DNA from: RPQJ01 sp963746325
Lineage (GTDB): Bacteria; Pseudomonadota; Gammaproteobacteria; Steroidobacterales; Steroidobacteraceae
DNA: 64,000 bases
NCBI GenBank assembly: GCA_963746325.1
Contig: CAVVBC010000023.1
Location: 1 to 64,000 of the forward strand
Direction: 5' to 3'
Positions within the stretch are counted from its first letter, which is position 1; each line of letters opens with the position of its first letter. Positions 35,704-46,079 of the stretch are shown here, in pieces. The translations under genes were made by a program, and so were the position numbers. The notes beneath the pieces were generated by a model. It was not told where the DNA came from. It did not search any database and worked only from the letters and a program-made list of their open reading frames with translations.

Positions 35704-36569
35704 GGGGCGTTTCCTTGTGCTGATGTCACGGGTTCCGCCCATTCCGCGGGGTCGATCCCGTAGAACTCGCAGAGCAGGGTGTAGAGGCGAGGGTGCGCGT
35801 CGCGCAGTTGCGCGCTGCACTCGATGAAATCCTCGCTCGCGACGGCGAAGAATTCCACTTCGTCTTCGGCGGCGTAAGGATCGAGGAAGGTGGGTTCGTT
35901 GCGGTCGACGGCGGCGCCAAGCGCGTCGTACTCGCGGAGCAGGTCGGCGTGCCACGCGTCGAGGGGCCGCATGACAGCCCTCCCCCGGCCATCCACCACC
36001 GCCAGGCCGCGTCCTTCCGCGTCGAGGTAATGCGCGAACTCGTGCAGCACCACGTTGTAGCCGTCCGCGGGCCGTTGCGCGGTCTCTGCAACGTCTTCCC
36101 ACGAGAGGATGATCCGCTGGGAATCCCAGGCCTCGCCGGACAATTCGCGGCGGCGGCGGGTCACGAGGCCGTCGTCGTCGTGCACTTCGTCCTCCACCCA
36201 GAATGCGCCGGGATACACGAGGATGGAGCGCAGGTCGTCGTAGTGACCCGCGCGGCCGAGCAGCAGCAGGCAGGCTTGCGCCGCGATGGTGGCGCGGATC
36301 TCGTCGGTGATCTCGAGGCCGTTGCAGCCGACGAACGACTTCTCGCGCAGGAACGTGAGCACCAAGCCTTCGAGCCGGCGCGCGAGGGGCGCCGGCAGCG
36401 CGCGGGTGATGGGCACGTTACGGTTGATTGCCGCCTGCAGGCTCGGCGGCAGCGACTGCGCGAACGCGCGGGCGCGTCGCCTTCGTCGCACGAGTGGCGG
36501 CAGCAGCAGCGCGGCCAGCACGGCGCTCGCGACCGCCAGGATGGCGACGATCGCCGCGCTGTTCGTCAT
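35700..36569 (-). CDS. mtfA: MtfA-like zinc metallopeptidase (M90 family)
   Basis: 289 residues. N-terminal membrane anchor (IVAILAVASAVLAALLLPPLV), then a cytoplasmic or membrane-proximal metallopeptidase domain with the HExxH motif in VVLHEFAHYLD and the downstream EFFAVASEDFIE glutamates. E. coli MtfA is a Zn-dependent aminopeptidase that binds the Mlc repressor; this protein is slightly longer because of the anchor. It is coupled to the POT transporter, which would suit peptide uptake and turnover, though that link is inferred. Confidence 0.87.
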   Translation of the reverse strand: MTNSAAIVAILAVASAVLAALLLPPLVRRRRRARAFAQSLPPSLQAAINRNVPITRALPAPLARRLEGLVLTFLREKSFVGCNGLEITDEIRATIAAQACLLLLGRAGHYDDLRSILVYPGAFWVEDEVHDDDGLVTRRRRELSGEAWDSQRIILSWEDVAETAQRPADGYNVVLHEFAHYLDAEGRGLAVVDGRGRAVMRPLDAWHADLLREYDALGAAVDRNEPTFLDPYAAEDEVEFFAVASEDFIECSAQLRDAHPRLYTLLCEFYGIDPAEWAEPVTSAQGNAP

Positions 36570-36571
36570 GC

Positions 36572-36838
36572 TCAGCCGTAGGCTTTCTTCAGCCGCTCGA
36601 CGAGTTTCACGTAGTTCTCCCGCGCCTTGGCCTGTTCCGTGCCCTTGAGCTTGGCCCAGGCGTCGTACTTCGCGCGGTCGACGAAAGAGAAGGCGCCCGG
36701 GCGCTCGCCCTGCACGTCGCCTTCGGAGCCCTGCTTGTACAGGGCATACAGCCGCAGCATGTCTTCGTCATCGGGACGCTTGGTCAGCTTCTTGATGTCG
36801 TTTGCTGCAGCCTCGAACTTCTTGTCGGTCACGGCCAT
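36572..36838 (-). CDS. Acyl-CoA-binding protein
   Basis: 88 residues, the same size as eukaryotic ACBP. It shows the four-helix pattern with MLRLYALYKQGSEGDVQGERPG and YDAWAKLKGTEQAKARENYV, including the Lys and Tyr residues that hold the CoA phosphate and adenine. Binds medium- and long-chain acyl-CoA in the cytoplasm. ACBPs are scattered in proteobacteria and usually stand alone, as here. It is 2 bp from the MtfA-like start and 76 bp after the transglutaminase gene. Confidence 0.93.
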   Translation of the reverse strand: MAVTDKKFEAAANDIKKLTKRPDDEDMLRLYALYKQGSEGDVQGERPGAFSFVDRAKYDAWAKLKGTEQAKARENYVKLVERLKKAYG

Positions 36839-36914
36839 CTTCGGTTCCCCCGCATTGAAGGCGCAAGCATAACCGAGGCCGCGCCATGCGCGCCGCCGCG
36901 AACGCGCCACAGGT

Positions 36915-38880
36915 TCAGGGACGCAATGAATTGACGGCGTGCTTGAGCCGCTGCAGGTCGTCGCCACGGGGCACGGGGCCGTAGCGCAGGGCCGCGTACA
37001 GCCGGCGAATCTCGCCGAGCGGGTGGGCGAGATCGGGGCAGGCCTGCTCGGCCCGTTCGATGAAGGCGATCGGTCCCTCGGCCGCGGCCCGGTTCCAGGC
37101 CGCGCTGGCGCAGGCGCGCAATCACGATTGCGTGCAGGCGGGCGGGCCAGTCGCGGTCCGGCGCGCGGTGCCGCCACGCCAGGTAGCCCGACAACGCGAG
37201 GAAAAAGGCCGCCAGGGTGCCCGCGAGACCGAGGCCGAGGGCGCGCCAGTCGGGGTCGTCGACGCCGAGCCGGTCGAGCAGGTCGAACTGCGCCTGTGCA
37301 TCGAAGCGCACGATGCGCTGGTTCCAGAAGTCATTCACGGCGTCCCAGCCCATTTCCACCTGCAGCCACACCGGGCTGGCGTCGCGCAGCCGGCCCGGCA
37401 CGGGCTCGCTCGCCGCGACCGCATCGATCAGTCCGCCCTGGATGCGCTCGGGTGCGACGGCCGCCGTGGGGTCGACCCTCACCCAGCCGCGACCCGCCAG
37501 CCAGACCTCTGCCCACGCATGCGCATCCGACTGGCGGATGATGAGATAGCCGCCGTAGGGATTGAACTCACCGCCCTGGTAGCCGGTGACTACCCGCGCG
37601 GGAATCCCGGCCGCGCGCATCACGACGGTGAAGGCCGAGGCGTAGTGCTCACAGAACCCTTTGCGCGTCGTGAACAGGAACTCGTCGACCGCGTTGTCGG
37701 CGAGGCGCGGCGGCTGCATCGTGTATTGGAACGGCTGCTCGCGGAACATCAGCAGCATCGCGCGGACGATGGCGCGATGGTCGTCGCCGTGGCGAGCAGC
37801 CAGGCTGCGCCCGAGCGCCACGCTGCGGGCATTGGTGCCGTCGCGGGGCAGGTCGAGGTCCTTGCGGCGCATCGACTCGGACAGCTTCGCGCCCGCCACG
37901 AAGGAAAGGTACGAAGTCAGTTCGAACGCGGTGACGTTGTTGATCGGGCGCGCGGAAAGCAGGGTCAGGTCGTGTGCCTGCGAGATCTCCCGCGCGGGCC
38001 ATTGCCCGGGCAGGTCGAGCGCCAGCACCCAGCGCCGCGCATGCGGCTGCAGGGTGATCTGGTAGTTGATCGGCGCACCGCTGAACGTGACTTCAGTCTG
38101 TGGAAAAGCCTGCGCACGCGGCCGCCGCCAGCTGCGGCCGTCGAACTCGTGCAGCACCGGTCCGCGCCAGTAACGTTGCTCGGGAGGCGGCGTGTCCCCG
38201 AAGAAGCGCACACGGAATGCGACTTCGCCGGACGCGCTCAGGTCGGACACGTCGCCCGGCGTCATCTCGTCGTCGAGGCCCGTGCGCGCTTCAGTGCGCG
38301 AATCGATCCCCCAGAACGGTCCCGGCAGGCGCGGAAACAACAGGAACAATGCCACCGCCAGCGGGGCGGCCTGCAGCAGCAACAGCAAGGTTCGGCGCGC
38401 GATGTGCCGCGTCGGCGCCTGTGCGAGCGGTGCATGCACGCGCATCAGCGCGACCGCGGTCAGGAATGCGCTGCCGAGGAGCCACGGCACGAGCAGCAGG
38501 CTCTGTTCGCGCAACAGCGCCGCATACAGCAGGAACCACGCGATGAAGAGCAGCACCGTGAGGTCGCGCGCAGCGCGCGTCTCGAGCAGCTTGGCCGCTG
38601 CCATCAGGACGAGAAAAGACGTGCCGGCCTCGATGCCGTTCAGGGTGCGGTAGGTACCAAGGATCGCCGCCGCTGCCATGGCAACGAGCAGCAGTCGCAC
38701 GATCCCCGGCACGAGCGGCCAGCCGCGCAGGTCTGCCGTCCAGCGCCAGGCGCCCACCGCCAGCAGCAGCAACGTCACCCAGGCCGGCATGTGCGTGACG
38801 TGTGGAGCGACGGCGGCGCCCAGTGCGGCCAGCGCCCAGGCGAGGCCGCGGATACGCGAGGGGTTGCGCGTTTCAGCCAT
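36915..38880 (-). CDS. tgpA: TgpA-type transglutaminase with DUF3488 membrane domain (frameshift ~37105)
   Basis: About 655 residues after correction. The N-terminal half has six membrane helices (DUF3488). A periplasmic transglutaminase-like domain follows with the Cys-His-Asp triad in GFCEHYASAF (about 408), SDAHAWAEVWL (about 453) and VRVDPTAAV, then a last helix and a DUF4129 tail. One surplus G near 37105 splits GLEP from AAAEGPIAFIERAEQ in that tail. It forms the MoxR-DUF58-TgpA cassette, essential in Pseudomonas aeruginosa for an unknown cell-envelope role. The start overlaps DUF58 by 8 bp. Confidence 0.92.
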
Positions 38881-39868
38881 GCGAGGACTCCGGCGCGTCA
38901 AACAGCGCCAGTGCATTGAGGCATCGCTCGCGGTGCGCTGGCCCGACGTTCGTCTCGATGAGCGTGCCCGGCAGCCGCAGCGCGAACGCTTCACCGCGCT
39001 CCTGGGCGTCCAGCACCCAGCGGCACAGTTGGGCGAGGCGAGCCTCGGTGCCAAGCCCCGCGAGGCTGTCGAAGTCGAACACGTGCGATACCACGTCGGT
39101 GCCGGCGTACTGCTTCGTGTGCAATCCCTGGCCACGTGCATAGGCTTTCCATGCCACGCGGCGCAGCGAGTCGCCGGACTGGAACGGCCGCAGTCCCGCA
39201 AAATCCTCCTCGCCTGCGGCACCGGATTGCGCGCCCCCGGTGTCCGTCGCGATGCGCGGCGGAGCAAGCGCCCGCACGGCCGGTTGTGGCCAGGCGATGG
39301 CCGCGTAGGCGGGATGCACCACGGCCCAGGCGCGGAACAGGCCGAACGGGTGGCTGGTCGAGACGACGAAACGCGTCAAGGCCACGCGCCCGCGCTGCGG
39401 CGCCGGCAGCGAGAGGACCGCCTCGCACTGGCCGAGTGGCGGCAGGTCGGCATGCGCGCTGCCGGGGTCGTTCTTTTCCAGGCCGATCTCGAGCGCGGGG
39501 CGGGCAACGCGCGACGAATGCTCGAGCAGCAGGCGGAATCGCACGCCGCTGCCCACGAATCCCGGCACGGCCTCGAGCAGCCGCAGGCGCACACCGGCGA
39601 GCGTGCCGTGTGCATGATGCATCGCGACAAGCCCGAGGCTGACCAGCAGGAACGTCAGGGCCAGCCCCAGGTTGTTGTTGTAGTTCATGCCGCCGAGCAG
39701 CATCGCGAACAACATCGCGCCGTAGGCCACGCCGAGCCGCGTCGGCAGGATGTAGATGCGCTGGCGCCGCAGTTCGACGGGATCGACGTCGTCACCCTGG
39801 CGCGCGTGGATCCACGCGCGCGCACGCTGCCCGATCTGCGCCCGCAACTCGCCGAGCAGCGTGCGCAT
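38873..39868 (-). CDS. DUF58 domain protein of the MoxR cassette
   Basis: 331 residues. Two N-terminal membrane helices (VAYGAMLFAMLLGGMNYNNN region) and the DUF58 signature AGEEDFAGLRPFQSGDSLRRVAWKAYARG (split here), followed by a vWA-like C-terminal half. Such proteins are thought to be MoxR clients. It lies between moxR and tgpA, with an 8-bp overlap to tgpA and 6 bp to moxR, so the three are one operon. Confidence 0.9.
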   Translation of the reverse strand: MRTLLGELRAQIGQRARAWIHARQGDDVDPVELRRQRIYILPTRLGVAYGAMLFAMLLGGMNYNNNLGLALTFLLVSLGLVAMHHAHGTLAGVRLRLLEAVPGFVGSGVRFRLLLEHSSRVARPALEIGLEKNDPGSAHADLPPLGQCEAVLSLPAPQRGRVALTRFVVSTSHPFGLFRAWAVVHPAYAAIAWPQPAVRALAPPRIATDTGGAQSGAAGEEDFAGLRPFQSGDSLRRVAWKAYARGQGLHTKQYAGTDVVSHVFDFDSLAGLGTEARLAQLCRWVLDAQERGEAFALRLPGTLIETNVGPAHRERCLNALALFDAPESSHG

Positions 39869-39874
39869 CAGCGA

Positions 39875-40834
39875 TCAGGGAACCGGGACGGCCGCCAGGA
39901 CGTAGTGGCCGACTTCCCCTGCCGAACGGAAACGCGCCTCGTCGCGCGGCGCCAGGCGATGGCCGACGACTGCGGGCAACACTGCCTGCACGTCCTCGGG
40001 CAGGACACCCGCGTGCCCATGCATGAAGGCCCAGGCCTGCGCTGCACGCAGCAGGCCGATCACCGCGCGCGGGGACAGGCCGGCTTCGAACTCGGGCGCC
40101 TGCCGCGTGTAGCGGGCGACGTCCTGCACGTAGTCGAGGAGGGCCGGGGATGCGTGCACTTTCGGCACCTCTGCTTGCAGTCGCAGCAGCTGTTGCGGCG
40201 TGATCGCTGCGGGCAGGTCGGCCAGCAGGTCGCGCCGGTCGCGCCCCATGAGCAGTTGTCGCTCGAGCGACGCTGCCGGGTAGCCCAGCTCGATGCGCAT
40301 CAGGAAACGGTCGAGCTGTGACTCCGGCAACGGATAGGTGCCGACCTGGTACGCCGGGTTCTGCGTCGCGATGACGAAGAACGGCTCGGTGAGCGGATAC
40401 GTCTGGCCATCGGCCGTGACCTGGTGTTCTTCCATCGCCTCGAGCAGCGCGCTCTGTGCCTTCGGCGTCGCGCGATTCACTTCGTCGGCCAGCACCAGCT
40501 GGGCGAACACCGGGCCGCGATGGAAGCGGAACTGCCCGGTGTCGGGCTCGAACACGGACACGCCGATGATGTCCGCCGGCAGCAGGTCGCTGGTGAACTG
40601 GATGCGCTGGTACGAGAGGCCGAGGGACCGCGCGAGCGCGTGGGCGAGCGTCGTCTTGCCGACGCCCGGAATGTCTTCGATCAGCAGGTGGCCGCGCGCG
40701 AACAGGCAGGCCAGGCACTGGCGGACCTGCGTCTCCTTGCCGAGGATGATCGCGTTGAGGCCCGCGATCGCGGCGTCGATCACTGCGTGCAGCGAAGGCC
40801 CGCCCGCGGTTCCTGTCGCGGCGGCGCTATCCAT
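39875..40834 (-). CDS. MoxR-family AAA+ ATPase
   Basis: 319 residues from the ATG at 40834 (8-bp overlap with valS). Walker A is EDIPGVGKTTLAHALA, Walker B is LVLADEVNRATPKAQSALLE, sensor 1 lies in FFVIATQNPAYQVGTYPLPE, and a lid domain with SPRAVIGLLRAAQAWAF follows. MoxR ATPases act as chaperones for assembling vWA/DUF58 proteins. In-frame sequence upstream overlaps valS and is not part of this gene. Confidence 0.94.
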   Translation of the reverse strand: MDSAAATGTAGGPSLHAVIDAAIAGLNAIILGKETQVRQCLACLFARGHLLIEDIPGVGKTTLAHALARSLGLSYQRIQFTSDLLPADIIGVSVFEPDTGQFRFHRGPVFAQLVLADEVNRATPKAQSALLEAMEEHQVTADGQTYPLTEPFFVIATQNPAYQVGTYPLPESQLDRFLMRIELGYPAASLERQLLMGRDRRDLLADLPAAITPQQLLRLQAEVPKVHASPALLDYVQDVARYTRQAPEFEAGLSPRAVIGLLRAAQAWAFMHGHAGVLPEDVQAVLPAVVGHRLAPRDEARFRSAGEVGHYVLAAVPVP

Positions 40835-43629
40835 TTCGGCTTCCCGCCGGTACGGCCAGCGCGGCCAGGCGTCGCATCTGCTCGCCGAGCTGCTCGAGCT
40901 GGCGCTCGAACTCGGCGATGCGTTCACGCTCCTGCACGACCACGCTCTCCGGCGCGTTGGCGACGAAGTTCGCGTTGGCCAGCTTGGCAGCGGACTTGTC
41001 GCGCTCGAGCGCCGTCTTCGCCTTGCGCTTGTCGAGCCGTGCGAGCTCGGCCGAGACGTCGTCGACCAGCCGGTCGAACGGCGCGAGCACCGTGCGGCCG
41101 GCGCTGATCGCGATGGCGCACGGGGGCAAGTCGGCTTCGGACTGCACGAGTTCGACGGACTCAAGGTTCGCCACCTTGCGGATCGTGGCGGCGAGCGCGG
41201 CCAGCGCCTCGGCGTCACCGGCCTTGTCGCTGCGCACGTACACGGGCGTGGCGCGCGAATGCGGCACGTCGAGTTCGCCGCGGATCTGGCGGATGCCGAG
41301 CACCACGGCCTGCACGACCGCGATGTCGCGCTCGGCGTCCGCGTCCCGTGCAAACTCGGCGCCGGTCGGGTAGGCCTGCCGCATGATCGTCGCACCCTGG
41401 CGACCCGCCAGCGGCCCGACCTTCTGCCAGATCTCCTCGGTGATGAACGGCATCAGCGGGTGCAGCATGCGCAGCGTGCCCTCGAGCACCTCGACCAGGG
41501 TGCGACGCGTGCCGCGGCGGGCGGCGGCATCCGTGTCTGCGCCCTGCAGCACCGGCTTGCGATAGTTCGAGGTACCAGTCGCAGAACTCGTACCAGACGA
41601 ATTCGTACATCGCCTGCGCGGCGAGGTCGAAGCGGTAGGCCGCGAGCTGGGTGCGCACCTCAGTGACCGCGACGCCCAGCCGTCCGCGAATCCAGCGATC
41701 GGCCACCGAGTACTCGCACGGGCCGGCCGCGCTGTCCGCGGCATGCTCCTCGGTGTTCATGAGCACGTAACGCGCGGCGTTCCACAGCTTGTTGCAGAAG
41801 TTGCGGTAGCCCTCGACGCGGCCCAGGTCGAAGCGGATGTCGCGCCCCATCGTCGCGAGCGCGGCGAAGGTGAAGCGCACTGCGTCGGTGCCGAACGCAG
41901 GAATGCCCTGCGGAAACTGCTTGCGTGTCGCCTTCTCGATCGCGTTCTTCATCTGCGGCTGCATCAGGCCGGTGGTGCGCTTGGCGACCAGCGCCTCGAG
42001 TTCGATGCCGTCGATGAGGTCGAGCGGGTCGATGATGTTGCCCTTCGACTTCGACATCTTGTTGCCGTGCTCGTCGCGAATGAGCCCGGTGATGTAGACC
42101 TCGCGGAAGGGCACCTCGTCCTGGAACTTGAGTCCCATCATGATCATCCGGGCGACCCAGAAGAAGATGATGTCGAAGCCCGTGACCAGCACCGAAGTGG
42201 GGTAGAACGACTTGAGCTCCGGCGTCTGTTGCGGCCAGCCGAGCGTCGAAAACGGCCACAGCGCCGAGCTGAACCACGTGTCGAGCACGTCCTCGTCCTG
42301 GCGCAACGCGACAGGCTGGCCGTGGTGTTTCGTCGCAGCCGCCTGCGCCTCGGCCTCGCTGCGCGCGACGAAAATGTTGCCTTCGGCGTCGTACCAGGCC
42401 GGAATGCGGTGGCCCCACCAGAGCTGGCGGCTGATGCACCAGTCCTGGATGTTGCGCATCCACTGGAAATACGTCTTGGACCAGTTGTCCGGCACGAAAC
42501 GGATGCGACCGTCCTCGACTGCGGCGATCGCAGGCTCGGCGAGCGGTGCGATGCGGACGTACCACTGGTCGGTGAGCCAGGGCTCGAGCACGGCGCCGCT
42601 GCGGTCGCCGCGCGGCACGGGCAGCGTGTGCGGCTCCACTTTCTCGAGCAGGCCAGCCGCCTCGAAATCAGCGACCACGCGCTTGCGCGCCTCGAATCGA
42701 TCGAGTCCGCGATACGGCGGCGGTACTTCATCGTTGAGCGTCGCGTCCGCGGTCAGGATGTTGATCGTCGGCAGCGAGTGCCGCTTGCCGATCTCGTAGT
42801 CGTTGAAATCGTGGGCCGGCGTGATCTTCACGCAACCGCTGCCGAACGCCGGATCGCAGTAGTCGTCCGCGATGACCGGGATCAGTCGGTCGGTCAGCGG
42901 CAGACGCACCTGCTGGCCGACGAGGTGCTGGTAGCGTTCGTCCTCCGGGTTCACGGCGACCGCGGTGTCGCCCAGCATGGTCTCCGGGCGTGTCGTCGCC
43001 ACGACCAGGTGACCGCTGCCGTCAGCCAGCGGATAACGCAAGTGCCACAGGTTGCCTGCTTCCGGCTCGGCCAGCACCTCGAGGTCCGACAGGGCCGTGT
43101 GCAGCACCGGGTCCCAGTTCACGAGCCGCTTGCCGCGGTAGATCAGGCCGTCTTCGTGCAGGCGCACGAACACTTCGAGCACGGCTTGCGAGAGGCCCGC
43201 GTCCATCGTGAAGCGGTCGCGCGACCAGTCCACCGAGTTGCCGAGCCGGCGCATCTGGCGCGAGATCGTGCCGCCGGATTCTTCCTTCCATTCCCAGACG
43301 CGTTCGACGAACTGCTCGCGGCCCAGGTCGTGGCGGGTCTTGCCGGCAGCGGCGAGCTGGCGCTCGACGACCATCTGCGTGGCGATGCCCGCGTGGTCGG
43401 TGCCAGGCTGCCATAGCGTGCGGTCGCCATCCATGCGATGCATGCGCGTGAGCACGTCCATCAGCGTGTGCTGGAACGCGTGCCCCATGTGCAGCGTGCC
43501 CGTGACGTTGGGCGGAGGAATCGCGATGCAGTAGGGCGTGCCGTCACCGGTGGGCGCAAACCAGCCGGCCGCTTCCCAGGCAGCATAGATGCGGGACTCG
43601 ATCGTCTGGGGGGTGTAGCTCTTGTCCAT
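40827..43629 (-). CDS. valS: Valyl-tRNA synthetase (frameshift ~41567)
   Basis: Class I synthetase. HIGH motif as PPNVTGTLHMGHAF (about 38-51), CP1 editing domain, KMSKSKGNIIDP (about 528), anticodon domain and a C-terminal coiled coil (LVDDVSAELARLDKRKAKTA). The frame changes at LELS/KPVLQGADTD; removing one base near 41567 gives exactly 934 codons, a normal ValS. ValS is expected to be essential, so the break is most likely an error in the sequence. The coiled-coil end overlaps moxR by 8 bp. Confidence 0.95.
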
Positions 43630-43679
43630 CGACGGCCTCTTGCGCGAGCCGCCGAGTATACCGGTCGGCGACTCCGGTA

Positions 43680-43703
43680 CCTCTCCCGCGACGGCGGGGG
43701 AGG
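43680..43703. repeat. REP-like hairpin upstream of valS
   Basis: CCTCTCCCGC (43680-43689) pairs with GCGGGGGAGG (43694-43703) with one G-T pair and a 4-nt loop, followed by GGGTGAGGG. The same motif is found inside the aceF linker at 206-297. It lies in the 88-bp gap between valS and the 95-residue protein. Confidence 0.6.
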
Positions 43704-43717
43704 CCGGGTGAGGGCGT

Positions 43718-44005
43718 CTAGTTGGCCCGACCGGGCCCGCGGAAGTGCTCGGCGATCACGCGCGAGATCAGCTGCGGCAGCTCGGCCTTGAGCCGGTCGG
43801 AGACCTGCTCCAGCAGCAGGGCTTCCATCTCCCGCAGGGCGTTGTGCACGAGTTCATCGGCTTCTTCGTGCACGACGGCTGTCAGGTGCGCTTCGAGTTC
43901 GCCCAGGAAGCGACTGGTGTCGTTGATGAATGCGGACTCGGAACCCACGTTGGGCTCGACGATGTCCGTCAGGACGGGAATGTCATCGGCGGGTTGGCTG
44001 CTCAT
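43718..44005 (-). CDS. Small acidic helical protein between holC and valS
   Basis: 95 residues, not recognised with certainty. The N-terminus is short, acidic and Pro-containing (PADDIPVLTDIVEP). The rest is predicted helical (FLGELEAHLTAVVHEEADEL, ALLLEQVSDRLKAELPQLIS), ending in VIAEHFRGPGRAN. The C-terminal helix (LKAELPQLISRVIAEHF) resembles the PopZ/DUF2497-type end in general character only. It lies 19 bp after holC and 88 bp before valS, so probably co-transcribed. Confidence 0.72.
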   Translation of the reverse strand: MSSQPADDIPVLTDIVEPNVGSESAFINDTSRFLGELEAHLTAVVHEEADELVHNALREMEALLLEQVSDRLKAELPQLISRVIAEHFRGPGRAN

Positions 44006-44024
44006 CGTGTTCACACGGCCTTGC

Positions 44025-44462
44025 TCAGAGCGGATGGGCTTCGGGCGCGCATCCCGCGTCACGGTAGGTTCGCCAGCGGTGCCGCGCGGCCTTCCTGGCC
44101 TCCTCGTCACCGCCGACGACTTCGCAGACGCGAGCATAGGCGGAAAAGTCGGCCGGCGCATCGTTGCCCAGGTTGATGAGCACGTCGCGATGCGTGGCGG
44201 GCAGGGCGGAGCTGCCGACCAGCACCGGCGTGGCCCCGGCCGTCGCGGGATCCGTCGGCCAGACGCCGTGGGGCACGAAACTGCGGTCGGCGAACGTCCA
44301 GAGCAGTTCGTCGAGTTCGGCGGTTTCGGCCGCGCTGCCGGTGCGCACCGCCACCCGCAGGCCCTGGTCATGGGCCTTTTCGGCCAGGCGGCACGCCGCC
44401 ACCAGGCGAGCACGGCGATCCGGCTCGCTCAGCGTGTAGAAGTCGATCCTGGGCGCGGACAC
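44025..44462 (-). CDS. holC: DNA polymerase III chi subunit
   Basis: 145 residues from the GTG at 44462. Family features: IDFYTLSEPDRRARLVAACRL, VAVRTGSAAETAELDELLWT, SFVPHGVWP and PVLVGSSALPATHRDVLINL. Chi links the clamp loader to SSB. The order pepA-holC-valS is the classical gammaproteobacterial arrangement, which supports both the call and the lineage. The start is 18 bp after the pepA stop. Confidence 0.92.
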   Translation of the reverse strand: MSAPRIDFYTLSEPDRRARLVAACRLAEKAHDQGLRVAVRTGSAAETAELDELLWTFADRSFVPHGVWPTDPATAGATPVLVGSSALPATHRDVLINLGNDAPADFSAYARVCEVVGGDEEARKAARHRWRTYRDAGCAPEAHPL

Positions 44463-44480
44463 GATCCGGGGTGACGGGCG

Positions 44481-45962
44481 TCAGGCCCGGCCGAGCAGGA
44501 AGTCCATCAGCAGGGGCACTGGGCGGCCGGTGCTGCCCTTCTGCGACCCCGTCAGGTAGGCCGTGCCGGCAATGTCGAGATGCGCCCACTGCAGGCCGTC
44601 GGTGAATTTGGCGAGGAAGCAGGCCGCCGTGATGGCCCCGCCGTCACGACCGCAGGCGTTGGCGAAATCGGCGAAATTGCTCTTGAGCTGCTCGTGGTAT
44701 TCCTCGGCCAGCGGCAGGTGCCAGCAGCGGTCCTCGGCGCGGATGCCGGCCGCCGTGAGCTCGCCCGCGAGTTCGTCGTCGTTGCTCATGACGGCCGAGA
44801 GGTGCGCGCCGAGCGCGACCACGCAGGCTCCCGTCAGGGTGGCGATGTCGACGACTGCGGCCGGCTTGAAGCGACGCGCGTAGGTGAGGGCGTCGCAGAG
44901 GATCAGGCGGCCTTCGGCATCGGTGTTGATCACCTCGATCGTCTGGCCCGACATGCTGCGCACGATGTCGCCCGGCTTGGTCGCGCGACCGCTCGGCATG
45001 TTCTCGCACGCGGGTACGATGCCGATCACGTTGAGCTTGAGCCCCATCTCGGCCGCGGCCTTGATCGCGCCGAACACGCTGGCGGCGCCGGTCATGTCGA
45101 ACTTCATCTCGTCCATGCCTGGCGGCTGCTTCAGCGAGATGCCGCCGCTGTCGAACGTGACGCCCTTGCCGACGAGGACCACCGGGGCCTGGCCGGCGCG
45201 ACCGCCGTCATAACGCATGACGATGAGCTTGGCCGGCTCGTCCGTGCCGTTGGTGACCGACAGGAATGACCCCATCTTGAGTCGCTTCAGGTCGCGTTCT
45301 TCGAGCACCTGCGTGCGCACCGCCTTGTAGGAGCGCGCGAGTTCGCGCGCCTGCTGCGCGAGATAGGAGGGCGTGCAGACGTTGGCCGGCAGGTTGGCGA
45401 GATCGCGCGTGAGCGCCGAGCCCACGGCGATCGCGTGGCCCTGGTCGAGCCCACGCTGGGCGGCGGACTTCTGCGCGCGGTCGGTGACAGCGAAACCGAA
45501 GGACTTGAGGGCAGGATCGGCCGGCTTGCGCGAGCTGCGGATCGCCGGCACGCGGTAGAGCGCGGCACCGGCGGCTTCGGCTGCGAGTCGCGCATCGTAA
45601 TACGCGTCAGGCGCCGTGATCGACTCCGCGAGGTAGCTCACGGCATCGCGCGCGCCCGTCTTCGCAATTGCGCCAACGGCAGCCGCCAGCGCCTTGCGAT
45701 ACTGCTTGCGGCCGAACGTCGCCTTCTTGCCCAGGCCGACGAGCAGGACGCGCTGGCAGGCCGCGCCGTCGGTGTCGACGAGACGCAGTTCGCCGGATTT
45801 GCCGCGCACGTCGCCACGCTTGATCACTCGAGTAAGTTGCCCCCGCAAAGCCTCGTCGAGCGCGGCGGCTGCGCCTGCGAGGGCGGTGCCTTCGTGCAGG
45901 CCGACGATGGCGCAGTCGGTCTTCTGGGCGCGGGGAGTGGCGGTGGCGACGAACAGGCGCAT
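44481..45962 (-). CDS. pepA: Leucyl aminopeptidase (cytosol aminopeptidase, M17)
   Basis: 493 residues. Hexameric dizinc/Mn aminopeptidase. The metal and catalytic segment is complete: LVGKGVTFDSGGISLK, EMKFDMTGAASV and the M17 signature NTDAEGRL at about residue 345, followed by the bicarbonate-binding Arg region. In E. coli PepA also acts as a DNA-binding accessory factor (XerA) at cer and carAB. First gene of the pepA-holC-valS run; 117 bp separate it from divergent lptF. Confidence 0.96.
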   Translation of the reverse strand: MRLFVATATPRAQKTDCAIVGLHEGTALAGAAAALDEALRGQLTRVIKRGDVRGKSGELRLVDTDGAACQRVLLVGLGKKATFGRKQYRKALAAAVGAIAKTGARDAVSYLAESITAPDAYYDARLAAEAAGAALYRVPAIRSSRKPADPALKSFGFAVTDRAQKSAAQRGLDQGHAIAVGSALTRDLANLPANVCTPSYLAQQARELARSYKAVRTQVLEERDLKRLKMGSFLSVTNGTDEPAKLIVMRYDGGRAGQAPVVLVGKGVTFDSGGISLKQPPGMDEMKFDMTGAASVFGAIKAAAEMGLKLNVIGIVPACENMPSGRATKPGDIVRSMSGQTIEVINTDAEGRLILCDALTYARRFKPAAVVDIATLTGACVVALGAHLSAVMSNDDELAGELTAAGIRAEDRCWHLPLAEEYHEQLKSNFADFANACGRDGGAITAACFLAKFTDGLQWAHLDIAGTAYLTGSQKGSTGRPVPLLMDFLLGRA

Positions 45963-46079
45963 CGTGCAGTCCTTTGAGCATGGCGGGCGGGCGCCCGCGG
46001 GTATCCGTTTACCCGGCGGACGATTCGCCCGTTAAACTGAGGCGGCGAGTTTACCGATTCCCGCCGAGGCCCGCGAACT

